Part shown: positions 15,545-22,065 of the stretch, piece after piece
Numbering within the stretch: the stretch's first letter is position 1
Layout: the number at the start of each line of letters is the position of its first letter
DNA from: Sedimenticola_A endophacoides
GTDB lineage: Bacteria; Pseudomonadota; Gammaproteobacteria; Chromatiales; Chromatiaceae
Length of the DNA: 22,065 nucleotides
Direction: 5' to 3'
NCBI GenBank assembly: GCA_003062345.1
Contig: PQCO01000206.1
Span: 1 to 22,065 of the forward strand
Notes under the pieces: generated by a model
What the model saw: only the letters and a program-made list of their open reading frames with translations
The model's database searches: none
Told to the model about the DNA's origin: nothing
Program-made: the position numbers and the translations under genes

Positions 15545-18500
15545 CTATTCCAATCCATCGCCGTCACTGCTTCTGAGGCGAATACCACGGCGGCCCCTGG
15601 CCTTTGGCGCCTCCGTGGCCGGTGCCTCACGCGGCGGAGTTTCGGGGGTGGCGACCGGTTCGGCGGATGCCTGTTTGGCGACCGCCTGCTTGGGTGCGGC
15701 CTGCTTGGGTGCGGCCTGCTCGGGTGCGGCCTTCTTGGGTGCGGCCTTCTTGGGTGCGGCCTTCTTGGGCGCGGCCTTCTTGGGCGTGGCCTTCTTGGGC
15801 GCGGCCTTCTTGGGCGTGGCCTTCTTGGGCGTGGCCTTCTTGGGCGCGGCCTTCTTGGGCGTGGCCTTCTTGGGCGTGGCCTTCTTGGGCGCGGCCTTCT
15901 TGGGCGTGGCCTGCTTGGGCGTGGCCTGCTTGGAGGCCGCCGTTCTGGCTGCCGCTTTTCCGGAAACGCCCTCCCCGGCCTCTGCCGGTCTGGCGGATAC
16001 CTGCCCGGCCGCGTCCGGATTTTTCACAGGCCGCTGGTCAGCGGTGGCCGCGGGTGCGCTCGCGGTCTCCCGCGCCTCGCCCCCGGCGCCCCGTGGGACA
16101 CCCCCCCCTGTCGGAGCAACCGCTGGGGGAGGCGGCGGTGGCGTCTTGCCCGCGCGTTTCGGCAACAGTTGCAAAAGCAGCAGGAACAGACCGCGCAAAC
16201 CGTAGAACAACATGATCAAAGCGCCCGCGGTCTTCGCCCAGATGGTCAGCAGCAGCGGAGCGGAGTTGGCCTTTGGGGCCGCCTCGGGTATATCCGGGAG
16301 CGGGATATCGATCTCACCGCCTGCGCAGGCGACCTCGCACAGCGAGCGGCTCGCCTTGATGCAGCCGAGGGGGATCACAATCAGGGTCAGGATCGTGGAG
16401 ACCAGCACACCGGAGGCGAGCGAAATGGCCATGCCCTGGAAGATCGGATCGGTAAGGATCACGCTCGACCCCGCGACCAGGGCGAAAGCGGTGATCATGA
16501 TCGGCCGGGTACGCGCCTTGCAGGAGCGGATCACCGCCTCAACCACCGGCACACCCTTCTGGATCTCGTGAATGGAGAAATCCACCAGCAGGATGGAGTT
16601 GCGCACGATGATGCCGGCCAGCGCGATCCAGCCGATCATCGAGGTGGCGGTAAACTCCGCCCCGGCGATGGCGTGAGCCGGAATGATACCGAGCAGGGTC
16701 AAGGGGATCGGGGCCATGATCAGGGCCGGGATCTTGAAGTTGCCGAACTCCCAGACCACCAGGATGTAGATCAACACCAGGGCGACCATGAAGGCGGCCC
16801 CCATGTCGCGGAAGGTCTCGAAGGTGACGGTCCACTCACCGGTCCACTCCAGGGAGGTGCGCACATCTTCGGCGGGCGGACTGAACCAATGGAAGCCATC
16901 CTCGACCATGCCCCCTTCATGCAGACGCACGCCATCGGGTGTCACATAGTCCTGTTCCGCCAACAGGTCCTGGACCTGGAACATGCCGTAGACCGGCGCC
17001 GCCAGATCTCCGCCCACATCGGCGGTGACGAACTCCACCGAACGCAGATCCTTGTGGAAGATCAGCGGCTCCTCGGCGATGCGCTGGAACTGGCCCAGTT
17101 CGCTCAACGGCAGGGTCACCCCCTGCTGCGACATGATCGGCAGATCGCCCAGACGGCTGATCTGCGAGCGCTCGGCCAGGGGCACCTGGAGCACGATATT
17201 GGTCGGCTCATGCCCGGCCCGCTGCTTGACATCTCCCAGGACCATGCCGCCAAGGGCCATCGACAGGTTGCGGTTGATGGTATCCATGGAGACCCCGCGC
17301 AGGTTCGCCTTGTCGGTGTCGACCTTGAAGCGCCAGTACTCCGACGGTTCGCGCATCAGGTTATCCACGTCCACCAGACTCGGGGCCTGGGAGAAGACCC
17401 GTGTCAGCTCCTGCGCCACCTGGCGCCGCACCGTCGCGGAGGGGCCATGCACCTCGGCCACCACCGACTGCAGTACCGGCGGTCCGGGCGGCATCTCCAC
17501 CACGGCGATCCTGGCCCCGCTCCCCTCGATCAGTTTCAGCAGCTCCTGGCGCGCCTGGACGGCGATCTGATGGCTGCTGCGATCGCGCTCGCCCTTGTCC
17601 AGCAACTGCACCTGCACCTCCGCCTGCCAGGGGTCGCTGCGCAGGTAGTAGTGGCGCACCATGCCATTGAAGTCGAACGGGCGAGCGGTGCCGGCATAGA
17701 CCTGAACCGCCGTCACCTCGGGCATCCGGCGCACGCTTTCGGCGATGGAGTGGGCCAGGTTGGCGGTCACCGGCAGCGCGGTCCCCTCGGGCATGTCGAG
17801 TACCACGGAGAACTCCGGCTTGTTGTCCAGAGGCAGCATCTTCACCGCAACCCACTTGGTGTAGAACATGGAGCAGGCGAGAAAGAAACTGCCCCAGAGG
17901 ACGACGCGGAACAGGGTCTGCTTGCGGGGGTATTCGATCATCGGGATCAGGATCTTCCGATAGAGCCCCTCCAGGCGTTCCGCCCCCTCGTGTTCCCGCT
18001 TCTCGGCCGTCTCCAGGTACTTCATGCTCGGTCGCAGCCAGTTGGAGATCGCCAGCCAGGGGGTGAAAACGAACGCCGCGAACAGCGAGATCAGCATGGC
18101 CGCCGATCCCAGGGCGGGGATCGGTTCCATATAGGGCCCCATCATGCCGCTGACAAAGCCCATCGGCAGCAGGGCGCCGATTACGGTGAAGGTTGCAAGG
18201 ATCGTGGGGTTACCCACCTCGCGCACCGCATCCACCGCGGTATCGATATCCGTCTTGCCCTCCTCCAACCAGCGCCGGTAGATGTTCTCCACCACCACGA
18301 TGGCGTCATCCACCAGGATGCCGATGGAGAAGATCAGGGCGAACAGACTCACCCGATCGATGGTATAGCCGGTGACCCAGGCGTAGAAGATGGTCATCAG
18401 CAGCACCACCGGGATGACCAGTACCACGACGAAGGCGGGGCGCAGGGCGCGAAACGCCAGCAGCACCAGGATGAAGACGAAACCGGTGGCCACGAACAGC

Positions 18501-19639
18501 TTGAAGATCAGCTCGTTGACCTTGTCTTTGGCGGTCTTTCCGTAGTCGCGGGTAATGCTCACCTCGACGTTGTCGGGGATGCGCACCCCCTTGAGATCGT
18601 TGACCCGCTTGATGATGGACTGGGCCACATCGACGCCGTTGGTGCCCTGTTTTTTGGCCACGGCGATGGTCACGGCCGGCGCCCCGTTCACCGACATCTG
18701 GTGCGCGCCGGCCAGCCCCGCATAGAACGCGACCAGCTGCTTGGCATCCTCCGGCCCCTGGGTCACCTGGGCCACGTCATGCACATAGACCGGCACATTG
18801 TTGTGGGTGCCCACCACCAGGCGGCTGATATCCTCCGCCCCCTTGAGGAATGCGCCGGTCATCACCGTGAAGTGGGTATTGCCCGACTCCACACCACCGG
18901 CGCGCTGTTCACTGTTGGCGGTCTGGATGGCGTTGGCCACCTGATCGAGACTGATGCCGTAACCGGAGAGACGCTCCGGGAACACCTCCACGGTCACCTG
19001 CTCGGCGCGCCCCCCGACCACAAAGCCGTTACCCGTGTCCGGGATCTCCTTGATGCTCTGAAGTACGTCGTGGGCAAGCATCCGCAGCTGTCCGTCATCC
19101 ACATCGGCGCTGCCGTCCTGATTCAGGTCCTTGGCCCAGAGGGTGATGTTGACCACAGGTACATCATCGATCCCCTTCGCCTTGACCAGCGGCGGGGAGA
19201 CCCCGGGGGGGATCTTGTCCATATTGGAGTCGATCTTGTCATTGACCTTGACCAGGGAGGGCCCCATCTCCTCGCCCACCTCGAATTCGATGGTCACCAC
19301 GCCCATGCCCCGCTGGGAGGCCGAATAGACATGCTTGACCCCGGGGATCTCGCTCATGATCCGCTCCAGCGGCTCGATGGCGAGATTGGCCACCTGATCG
19401 GCGGAGGCACCCGAGTAGCGGACAAAAACATCCACCATGGGCACCGAGATCTGCGGGTCCTCCTGGCGCGGCGTCTCCACCAGACCCAGCAACCCCATGA
19501 GCATCATGGCGATGAAAAACAGTGGCGAGAGCGGGGAATTGATGAAAAACCGGGCGGTGCGCCCGGCAAGCCCCAGGTGTTCGTCAGAGTGGCGGTCGTC
19601 GGACCGAGGATCCTCTGGTTGCAGATTTTCCTGGCTCAT
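15545..19639 (-). CDS. RND efflux permease (AcrB/HAE-like) with Lys/Ala/Pro C-terminal tail
   Basis: An inner-membrane, proton-driven transporter of 1364 residues; usual family length is about 1020-1060. The RND core ends near 1095. TM1 is about 36-54. TM2-6 lie within about 378-535, with proton-relay aspartates in GILVDDAIVVVEN (D444, D445). A second TM block follows residue 945, with GIIVRNSILLVDF carrying R1013 where AcrB has K940. Porter domains lie between. Unusual parts are an EF-hand-like loop at 171-182, a short cysteine-bearing link after TM12 (C1093, C1101, C1105), an extra hydrophobic segment (about 1128-1160), a run of prolines, and a basic repeat tail (about 1237-1326). The substrate is unknown. 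The adaptor gene is upstream; no outer-membrane factor gene is seen. An SCP2-like gene in the operon hints at a hydrophobic substrate, which is inference. Confidence 0.93.
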   Translation of the reverse strand: MSQENLQPEDPRSDDRHSDEHLGLAGRTARFFINSPLSPLFFIAMMLMGLLGLVETPRQEDPQISVPMVDVFVRYSGASADQVANLAIEPLERIMSEIPGVKHVYSASQRGMGVVTIEFEVGEEMGPSLVKVNDKIDSNMDKIPPGVSPPLVKAKGIDDVPVVNITLWAKDLNQDGSADVDDGQLRMLAHDVLQSIKEIPDTGNGFVVGGRAEQVTVEVFPERLSGYGISLDQVANAIQTANSEQRAGGVESGNTHFTVMTGAFLKGAEDISRLVVGTHNNVPVYVHDVAQVTQGPEDAKQLVAFYAGLAGAHQMSVNGAPAVTIAVAKKQGTNGVDVAQSIIKRVNDLKGVRIPDNVEVSITRDYGKTAKDKVNELIFKLFVATGFVFILVLLAFRALRPAFVVVLVIPVVLLMTIFYAWVTGYTIDRVSLFALIFSIGILVDDAIVVVENIYRRWLEEGKTDIDTAVDAVREVGNPTILATFTVIGALLPMGFVSGMMGPYMEPIPALGSAAMLISLFAAFVFTPWLAISNWLRPSMKYLETAEKREHEGAERLEGLYRKILIPMIEYPRKQTLFRVVLWGSFFLACSMFYTKWVAVKMLPLDNKPEFSVVLDMPEGTALPVTANLAHSIAESVRRMPEVTAVQVYAGTARPFDFNGMVRHYYLRSDPWQAEVQVQLLDKGERDRSSHQIAVQARQELLKLIEGSGARIAVVEMPPGPPVLQSVVAEVHGPSATVRRQVAQELTRVFSQAPSLVDVDNLMREPSEYWRFKVDTDKANLRGVSMDTINRNLSMALGGMVLGDVKQRAGHEPTNIVLQVPLAERSQISRLGDLPIMSQQGVTLPLSELGQFQRIAEEPLIFHKDLRSVEFVTADVGGDLAAPVYGMFQVQDLLAEQDYVTPDGVRLHEGGMVEDGFHWFSPPAEDVRTSLEWTGEWTVTFETFRDMGAAFMVALVLIYILVVWEFGNFKIPALIMAPIPLTLLGIIPAHAIAGAEFTATSMIGWIALAGIIVRNSILLVDFSIHEIQKGVPVVEAVIRSCKARTRPIMITAFALVAGSSVILTDPIFQGMAISLASGVLVSTILTLIVIPLGCIKASRSLCEVACAGGEIDIPLPDIPEAAPKANSAPLLLTIWAKTAGALIMLFYGLRGLFLLLLQLLPKRAGKTPPPPPPAVAPTGGGVPRGAGGEARETASAPAATADQRPVKNPDAAGQVSARPAEAGEGVSGKAAARTAASKQATPKQATPKKAAPKKATPKKATPKKAAPKKATPKKATPKKAAPKKATPKKAAPKKAAPKKAAPKKAAPEQAAPKQAAPKQAVAKQASAEPVATPETPPREAPATEAPKARGRRGIRLRSSDGDGLE
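15662..15931. repeat. 15-bp in-frame minisatellite in the RND tail
   Basis: About 18 tandem 15-bp units encode KQATP, KKAAP, KKATP and variants at residues 1237-1326. Twelve consecutive units are KKA(A/T)P. In the middle they follow a 45-bp order (KKAAP-KKATP-KKATP twice), a sign of recent unit duplication. Units at both ends have drifted (EQAAP, KQAVA, KQASA). The unit is a multiple of three, so copy changes would alter tail length without breaking the frame. Confidence 0.9.
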
Positions 19640-19728
19640 AAATGGTATTTAACTTGATTCGTGTTCGTATTTCGCGATCACCGGCCCTGACGCCGCCGGC
19701 GGACCACTGTCATGCCGCGCCTCTCTGT

Positions 19729-20886
19729 TCAACGCTCCGCGCCGGAGGGGGCGGCCCAGGCGGAGGAGAGGGCGACGCTGGGATTGGTCAGGACGCGCTC
19801 GCCGGCCACCAGGCCCGAGAGCACGCTGATCATCCCGTTCTGTTTCTCGCCGACGCGGATCAGGCGCAGCTCATGCCGACCCTCCGCGCCGAGCACATAG
19901 ACGCCGGGCAGGCTGCCGTTGTAGCGCACGGCGCTGCCCGGGATCACCGGGTAGCTCTTGGCCGAGGAGGTAAAATCGGGCACCAACACCTTGGCGTACA
20001 TACCCGGGGCGGAGACCCCCTGGGGCAGATCGAACTTGACCTTCACCGTGTGGCGCTGGGCATCGGCCATGGGAAAGATCTGCGCCACCCGCACCGGTAT
20101 GATCTGGTTGCCCACATCCAGCTCGGCCTGCAGCATCATCCCCTCGCTCAGACCCGGACGCAGGCGCGAGGGCACATCGACCGCGATCTGCAGGTACTCG
20201 ACATCGGCGAACACCAGCAGGGGCTGGCCCGGTTGCATGGTATCGCCCACCTCGACGAACTTCCGCATCACCACGCCATTGAAAGGGGCCATGCTGCGTG
20301 CGTCGCGCAGCTTGGCGTCGACCGCCTGGATCTGCGACTGGGCGGCGAGGATCGCGTTCTGGGCCTGGGTGATCTGCACCCCCGAAGAGTAGAGGTCGGC
20401 ACGGCGTTCGACGCCGGTATCACGGCTGCCTACAAAGTTCTCCATCGGCCGGGAAAACATCTGGTCGAACAGGTTGGGCATCCCCATGCCCCCCATCGAC
20501 TGTTTCGACTGGGGCGACCAGAGCTCGCGGTTGTACTGCACGCCGGCGGCGCGCATCTGGGCATCGGCGGTAGCCAGTTGCGCCAGTGCGGCGTTACGCT
20601 TGGCCAGCAGCTCACTGTCGTCCAGGGCCACCAGCATCTCCCCCTCGTCGAAGGCGTCACCCTCGATGCCGGCCAAAAATTCCACCCGGCCCGGCACCTG
20701 CGCGGAGAGCGTCACCTCCTTGTAAGGGATGACCGTGCCGCCAAGGGCCACCTTGGGGACATCGCTCACCTGCTGCACGGTATGGTACTGCGCACCGGGG
20801 GTATCCTGGGCCAGCCCCTGGGTGGCCGTCACGGCCGCCAGAGCGCCCCCCGCCACCAGCACAAGCGCTTGGAGTTGTTTTCCCAT
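19729..20886 (-). CDS. RND periplasmic adaptor (membrane fusion protein)
   Basis: Links the RND permease to an outer-membrane channel or scaffolds it in the periplasm. The product is 385 residues with a signal peptide (about 1-26, ending GLAQ). The two lipoyl half-motifs are visible near 62-90 (SAQVPGRVEFLAGIEGDAF) and 200-225 (APFNGVVMRKFVEVGD). A short alpha hairpin lies between them, and beta-barrel and membrane-proximal domains follow. There is no lipobox cysteine, so it is probably anchored only through the complex. The hairpin contains a Met-rich insertion (five Met in residues 131-148). It lies 66 bp after the SCP2-like gene and 89 bp before the permease. An outer-membrane partner must be encoded elsewhere. 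Confidence 0.92.
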   Translation of the reverse strand: MGKQLQALVLVAGGALAAVTATQGLAQDTPGAQYHTVQQVSDVPKVALGGTVIPYKEVTLSAQVPGRVEFLAGIEGDAFDEGEMLVALDDSELLAKRNAALAQLATADAQMRAAGVQYNRELWSPQSKQSMGGMGMPNLFDQMFSRPMENFVGSRDTGVERRADLYSSGVQITQAQNAILAAQSQIQAVDAKLRDARSMAPFNGVVMRKFVEVGDTMQPGQPLLVFADVEYLQIAVDVPSRLRPGLSEGMMLQAELDVGNQIIPVRVAQIFPMADAQRHTVKVKFDLPQGVSAPGMYAKVLVPDFTSSAKSYPVIPGSAVRYNGSLPGVYVLGAEGRHELRLIRVGEKQNGMISVLSGLVAGERVLTNPSVALSSAWAAPSGAER

Positions 20887-20952
20887 CGTCTCTGATAACC
20901 TGCTGTTTGCTACAACGGGCCGCGCCGGAGCGCGGTCTGGGATGACGACCGC

Positions 20953-21348
20953 TCAGGCCCGTCCCATCACGGAAAAGCTCTTGATGAAAGGTCCGGCCAT
21001 GCGGGGATCCTTGATCATGGCGGTATAGTCACCGACCTTGAACTTCATCTTGCCTGAGGTGAAGGCCACGCCCAGGCCCATCATGCCGGGAGGCTTGGCG
21101 ATCCATTTGCTCCAATGATCACTGCCGCAGCGGATGTCCCAGTTCATGGTCTCGCCACTGTAGGAGCCGGCGCTGACCGCCATGCCGTTCTCCACGGTCA
21201 GGCAGCCACGGGGCTGGTCCTCCCCCTCGAATCCGTAACCGATCACGCTGTTGAAGCCGATCTGCGAGAGCGCGCCGCTGAGCTCGGGCTCGGCGTTCCA
21301 CTGCTCCATGAAACTCTTCATCCACTCATCGGAAAATAATTCAGCCAT
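20953..21348 (-). CDS. SCP2 sterol-binding-like domain protein
   Basis: A 131-residue single-domain protein (MAELFSDEWMKSFMEQWNAE ...) resembling the SCP2 sterol-transfer fold. The central ENGMAVSAGSYSGETMNWDI strand region and KMKFKVGDYTAMIKDPRM match the pattern of the family (a strand, then kGDl..a..l). Bacterial members bind hydrophobic ligands, but ligands are rarely known. There is no signal peptide, so it is cytosolic. GGAGGAT seven bases before the ATG at 21348 fixes the start; an upstream in-frame extension to 21603 is noncoding in character. It is the first gene of the SCP2-adaptor-permease group, so it may hand a lipid-like substrate to, or take one from, the inner-membrane pump. 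That role is inferred. Confidence 0.8.
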   Translation of the reverse strand: MAELFSDEWMKSFMEQWNAEPELSGALSQIGFNSVIGYGFEGEDQPRGCLTVENGMAVSAGSYSGETMNWDIRCGSDHWSKWIAKPPGMMGLGVAFTSGKMKFKVGDYTAMIKDPRMAGPFIKSFSVMGRA

Positions 21349-21438
21349 GGTCAATCCTCCGTATCCCATAGATAGCACTTTGTTTTTTCTAAGCTTATCA
21401 ACGTCAAAAGCCTGTTGATGCCAATTTTTTGGAGTAGC

Positions 21439-21467
21439 AGTATCCCTTAAGGCACTGTCCAATGCAA
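21439..21467 (-). promoter_or_regulatory. Candidate promoter for the SCP2-RND operon
   Basis: On the minus strand, TTGCAT (21462-21467) and GATACT (21439-21444) are 17 bases apart, each matching four of six consensus bases. Initiation near 21432 would give an 80-90 base leader. Confidence 0.35.
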
Positions 21468-21501
21468 CAAAACACTGGCTGGATCCCCACCCCGCACAAG
21501 A

Positions 21502-21524
21502 AGTATAAGTATTTGGCCAAATAC
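21502..21524 (-). promoter_or_regulatory. Perfect 16-bp palindrome next to a -10-like box
   Basis: GTATTTGGCCAAATAC (21509-21524) is a perfect palindrome. One base away, on the minus strand, lies TATACT (21502-21507), a five-of-six match to -10. No fair -35 is found at 16-20 bases, so the palindrome may be a regulator site, perhaps for an activator. It would control the SCP2-RND operon. Confidence 0.4.
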
Positions 21525-21812
21525 AAAAATTTCGCTCCGGTCCCGACGCCCTGGAGGGGCGCGGCCATTGTGGCAAAGCCCCCACCCCTTGAACAGCCCA
21601 CAAACCCTCGTATCGCTCATGGAAATAGCCGCTATTCCCGCACGGTTCACAGGAGTCCGTGGTTCAGGTTCCGGCTGACACACCAGACATGCGATCCACC
21701 ATGGACCATTGCCTCTCCCTGGCGCACGGGGGATCGGGCAGGATGCTCCGTCAGACACCCTCCACGACCGGACAGGGCAACGTGTGATTTAGCCCGAATT
21801 ATTCATAAAAAA

Positions 21813-21889
21813 GGGCGCACCTCGTTCAACCAATTGATATAATTGGTATTTCGCCAAAAACGCTTCGATGAAGCTAAACGAGGTCGCCC
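21813..21889 (+). promoter_or_regulatory. Leader hairpin that would mask the transposase ribosome-binding site
   Basis: GGGCGCACCTCGTT (21813-21826) pairs with AACGAGGTCGCCC (21877-21889): 13 base pairs with a single bulged C at 21818. The right arm contains the GAGG ribosome-binding sequence and ends two bases before the ATG. The loop carries two further hairpins: ACCAATT-5-AATTGGT (21829-21847) and GCTTC-3-GAAGC (21862-21874). Confidence 0.65.
21835..21843 (+). promoter_or_regulatory. Extended -10 promoter of the IS
   Basis: TGATATAAT is a perfect extended -10 element (TGnTATAAT). No good -35 exists upstream, which extended -10 promoters tolerate. Transcription would begin near 21850, after the left arm of the masking hairpin. 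Confidence 0.5.
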
Positions 21890-21890
21890 C

Positions 21891-22065
21891 ATGTCCAAGT
21901 CTACCCAAGAACCGCTGAGATTTCTCCCCGTTGACGGCCTGAGCGTGCGTGGCGATTTTGACGGCGGCGCCTTGTCCTCGGATTTCGGTCCCATGATTCT
22001 ACGCGGCCTCGACCGCCAAATCGGCTTGACCGAGCGCTTGGCCTGCGCCTTCAACGACCAGCGCC
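21891..22065 (+). CDS. IS1380-family transposase, N-terminal part
   Basis: Runs off the window end; 58 codons are visible. The N terminus (MSKSTQEPLRFLPVDGLSVR, then GDFDGGALSSDFGPMILRGL and a DRQIGLTERLA stretch) is recognised as the conserved start of IS1380-family DDE transposases. The DDE residues lie beyond the window, so integrity cannot be judged. GAGG seven bases before the ATG serves as ribosome-binding site and is predicted to be masked by the leader hairpin on read-through transcripts. Confidence 0.85.
   Translation, partial: MSKSTQEPLRFLPVDGLSVRGDFDGGALSSDFGPMILRGLDRQIGLTERLACAFNDQR

Larger units (their letters stand above)
21349..21790. other. Intergenic region between the SCP2-like gene and the IS
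   Basis: 442 bp without a convincing gene. It holds the candidate promoters and palindrome listed separately, and a small dyad AATAGC-C-GCTATT (21624-21636). The part from about 21360 to 21540 is clearly AT-richer than the genes around it. The remainder up to 21790 shows no recognisable gene remnant. Confidence 0.6.
21793..22065 (+). mobile_element. IS1380-family insertion sequence, left end (partial)
   Basis: The transposase N terminus and an AT-rich leader of about 100 bp identify the left part of the element. The end is placed near CCCGAATTATTCATA (from 21793), taken as the terminal repeat by position and character. The exact boundary and the target duplication cannot be confirmed because the right end is outside the window. 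Confidence 0.65.

Noticed and set aside
15495..16205. Plus-strand frames through the tandem repeat encoding LGAAF/LGVAF repeats
   Set aside because: A 15-bp repeat without stops is open in every frame; only the minus-strand frame joins an identified protein.
15056..19657. A 1533-codon open frame on the plus strand, opposite the RND permease
   Set aside because: It mirrors the RND gene, whose high-GC codon use rarely gives stops on the opposite strand. Its product is a His/Arg/Gly-rich sequence with no domain, while the minus strand encodes a clear RND protein.
19680..19702. CCGCCGGCGG palindrome between adaptor and permease genes as a regulatory site
   Set aside because: A 10-bp GC palindrome is expected by chance in DNA of this composition, and no promoter element lies beside it.
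19642..20895. 417-codon plus-strand frame opposite the RND adaptor
   Set aside because: Shadow frame rich in His/Gly/Arg; the adaptor on the minus strand has signal peptide and lipoyl motifs.
21349..21603. 85-residue N-terminal extension of the SCP2-like protein
   Set aside because: The GGAGGAT site fixes the start at 21348; the extension covers AT-rich promoter-like DNA.

Overview
The window is high-GC, tightly packed bacterial DNA. The gene content points to a gammaproteobacterium: the EF-P lysylation genes epmA and epmB, a FimX-type regulator next to its PilZ partner gene, E. coli-like psd, and an RND pump beside an SCP2-like gene. A sulfur-oxidising or Chromatiales-like host is possible, but that is inference from overall gene style. 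No rRNA, tRNA or CRISPR array was seen.

Left end (1-2471): a leftward cobalamin-binding protein with a CarH-type W-x9-EH motif overlaps, by one base, a broken PAS-domain ORF that stops at a REP-like hairpin. Facing the other way is psd, phosphatidylserine decarboxylase. Polyamine block (2509-5120): a good sigma-70 promoter drives speD, speE and a eukaryotic-type ornithine decarboxylase, with overlapping or 3-bp-spaced junctions, giving a complete ornithine-to-spermidine route. EF-P block (5166-7767): efp and epmA run left with a 1-bp overlap and epmB diverges from a 35-bp gap, so EF-P and two of its three modification genes sit together. Surface-motility block (7910-11949): a PilZ-motif protein resembling FimW is followed by a FimX homologue with degenerate receiver, GGDEF and EAL motifs, probably controlling type IV pili through c-di-GMP binding.

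Right half (12009-21348), all leftward: a membrane-anchored, Met-heptad coiled-coil protein stands alone. Reading in the direction of transcription, a long cluster then runs SCP2-like protein, RND adaptor, RND permease, secreted Pro-rich protein, a 270-bp gap, ParA-type ATPase, anchored TPR protein, DUF302 protein, and an unannotated 40-codon ORF ending at a probable terminator. The permease is unusual. It has an EF-hand-like loop in its first periplasmic domain, an extra hydrophobic segment after TM12, and a 200-residue Lys/Ala/Pro tail built from a 15-bp tandem repeat. This cluster is the best candidate for an undescribed system: an envelope transporter for a hydrophobic ligand, with a positioning-type ATPase and accessory periplasmic proteins.

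Right edge (about 21793-22065): the left end of an IS1380-family insertion sequence. Its leader can fold so that only transcripts entering from outside mask the transposase ribosome-binding site, while the element's own promoter lies inside the loop.
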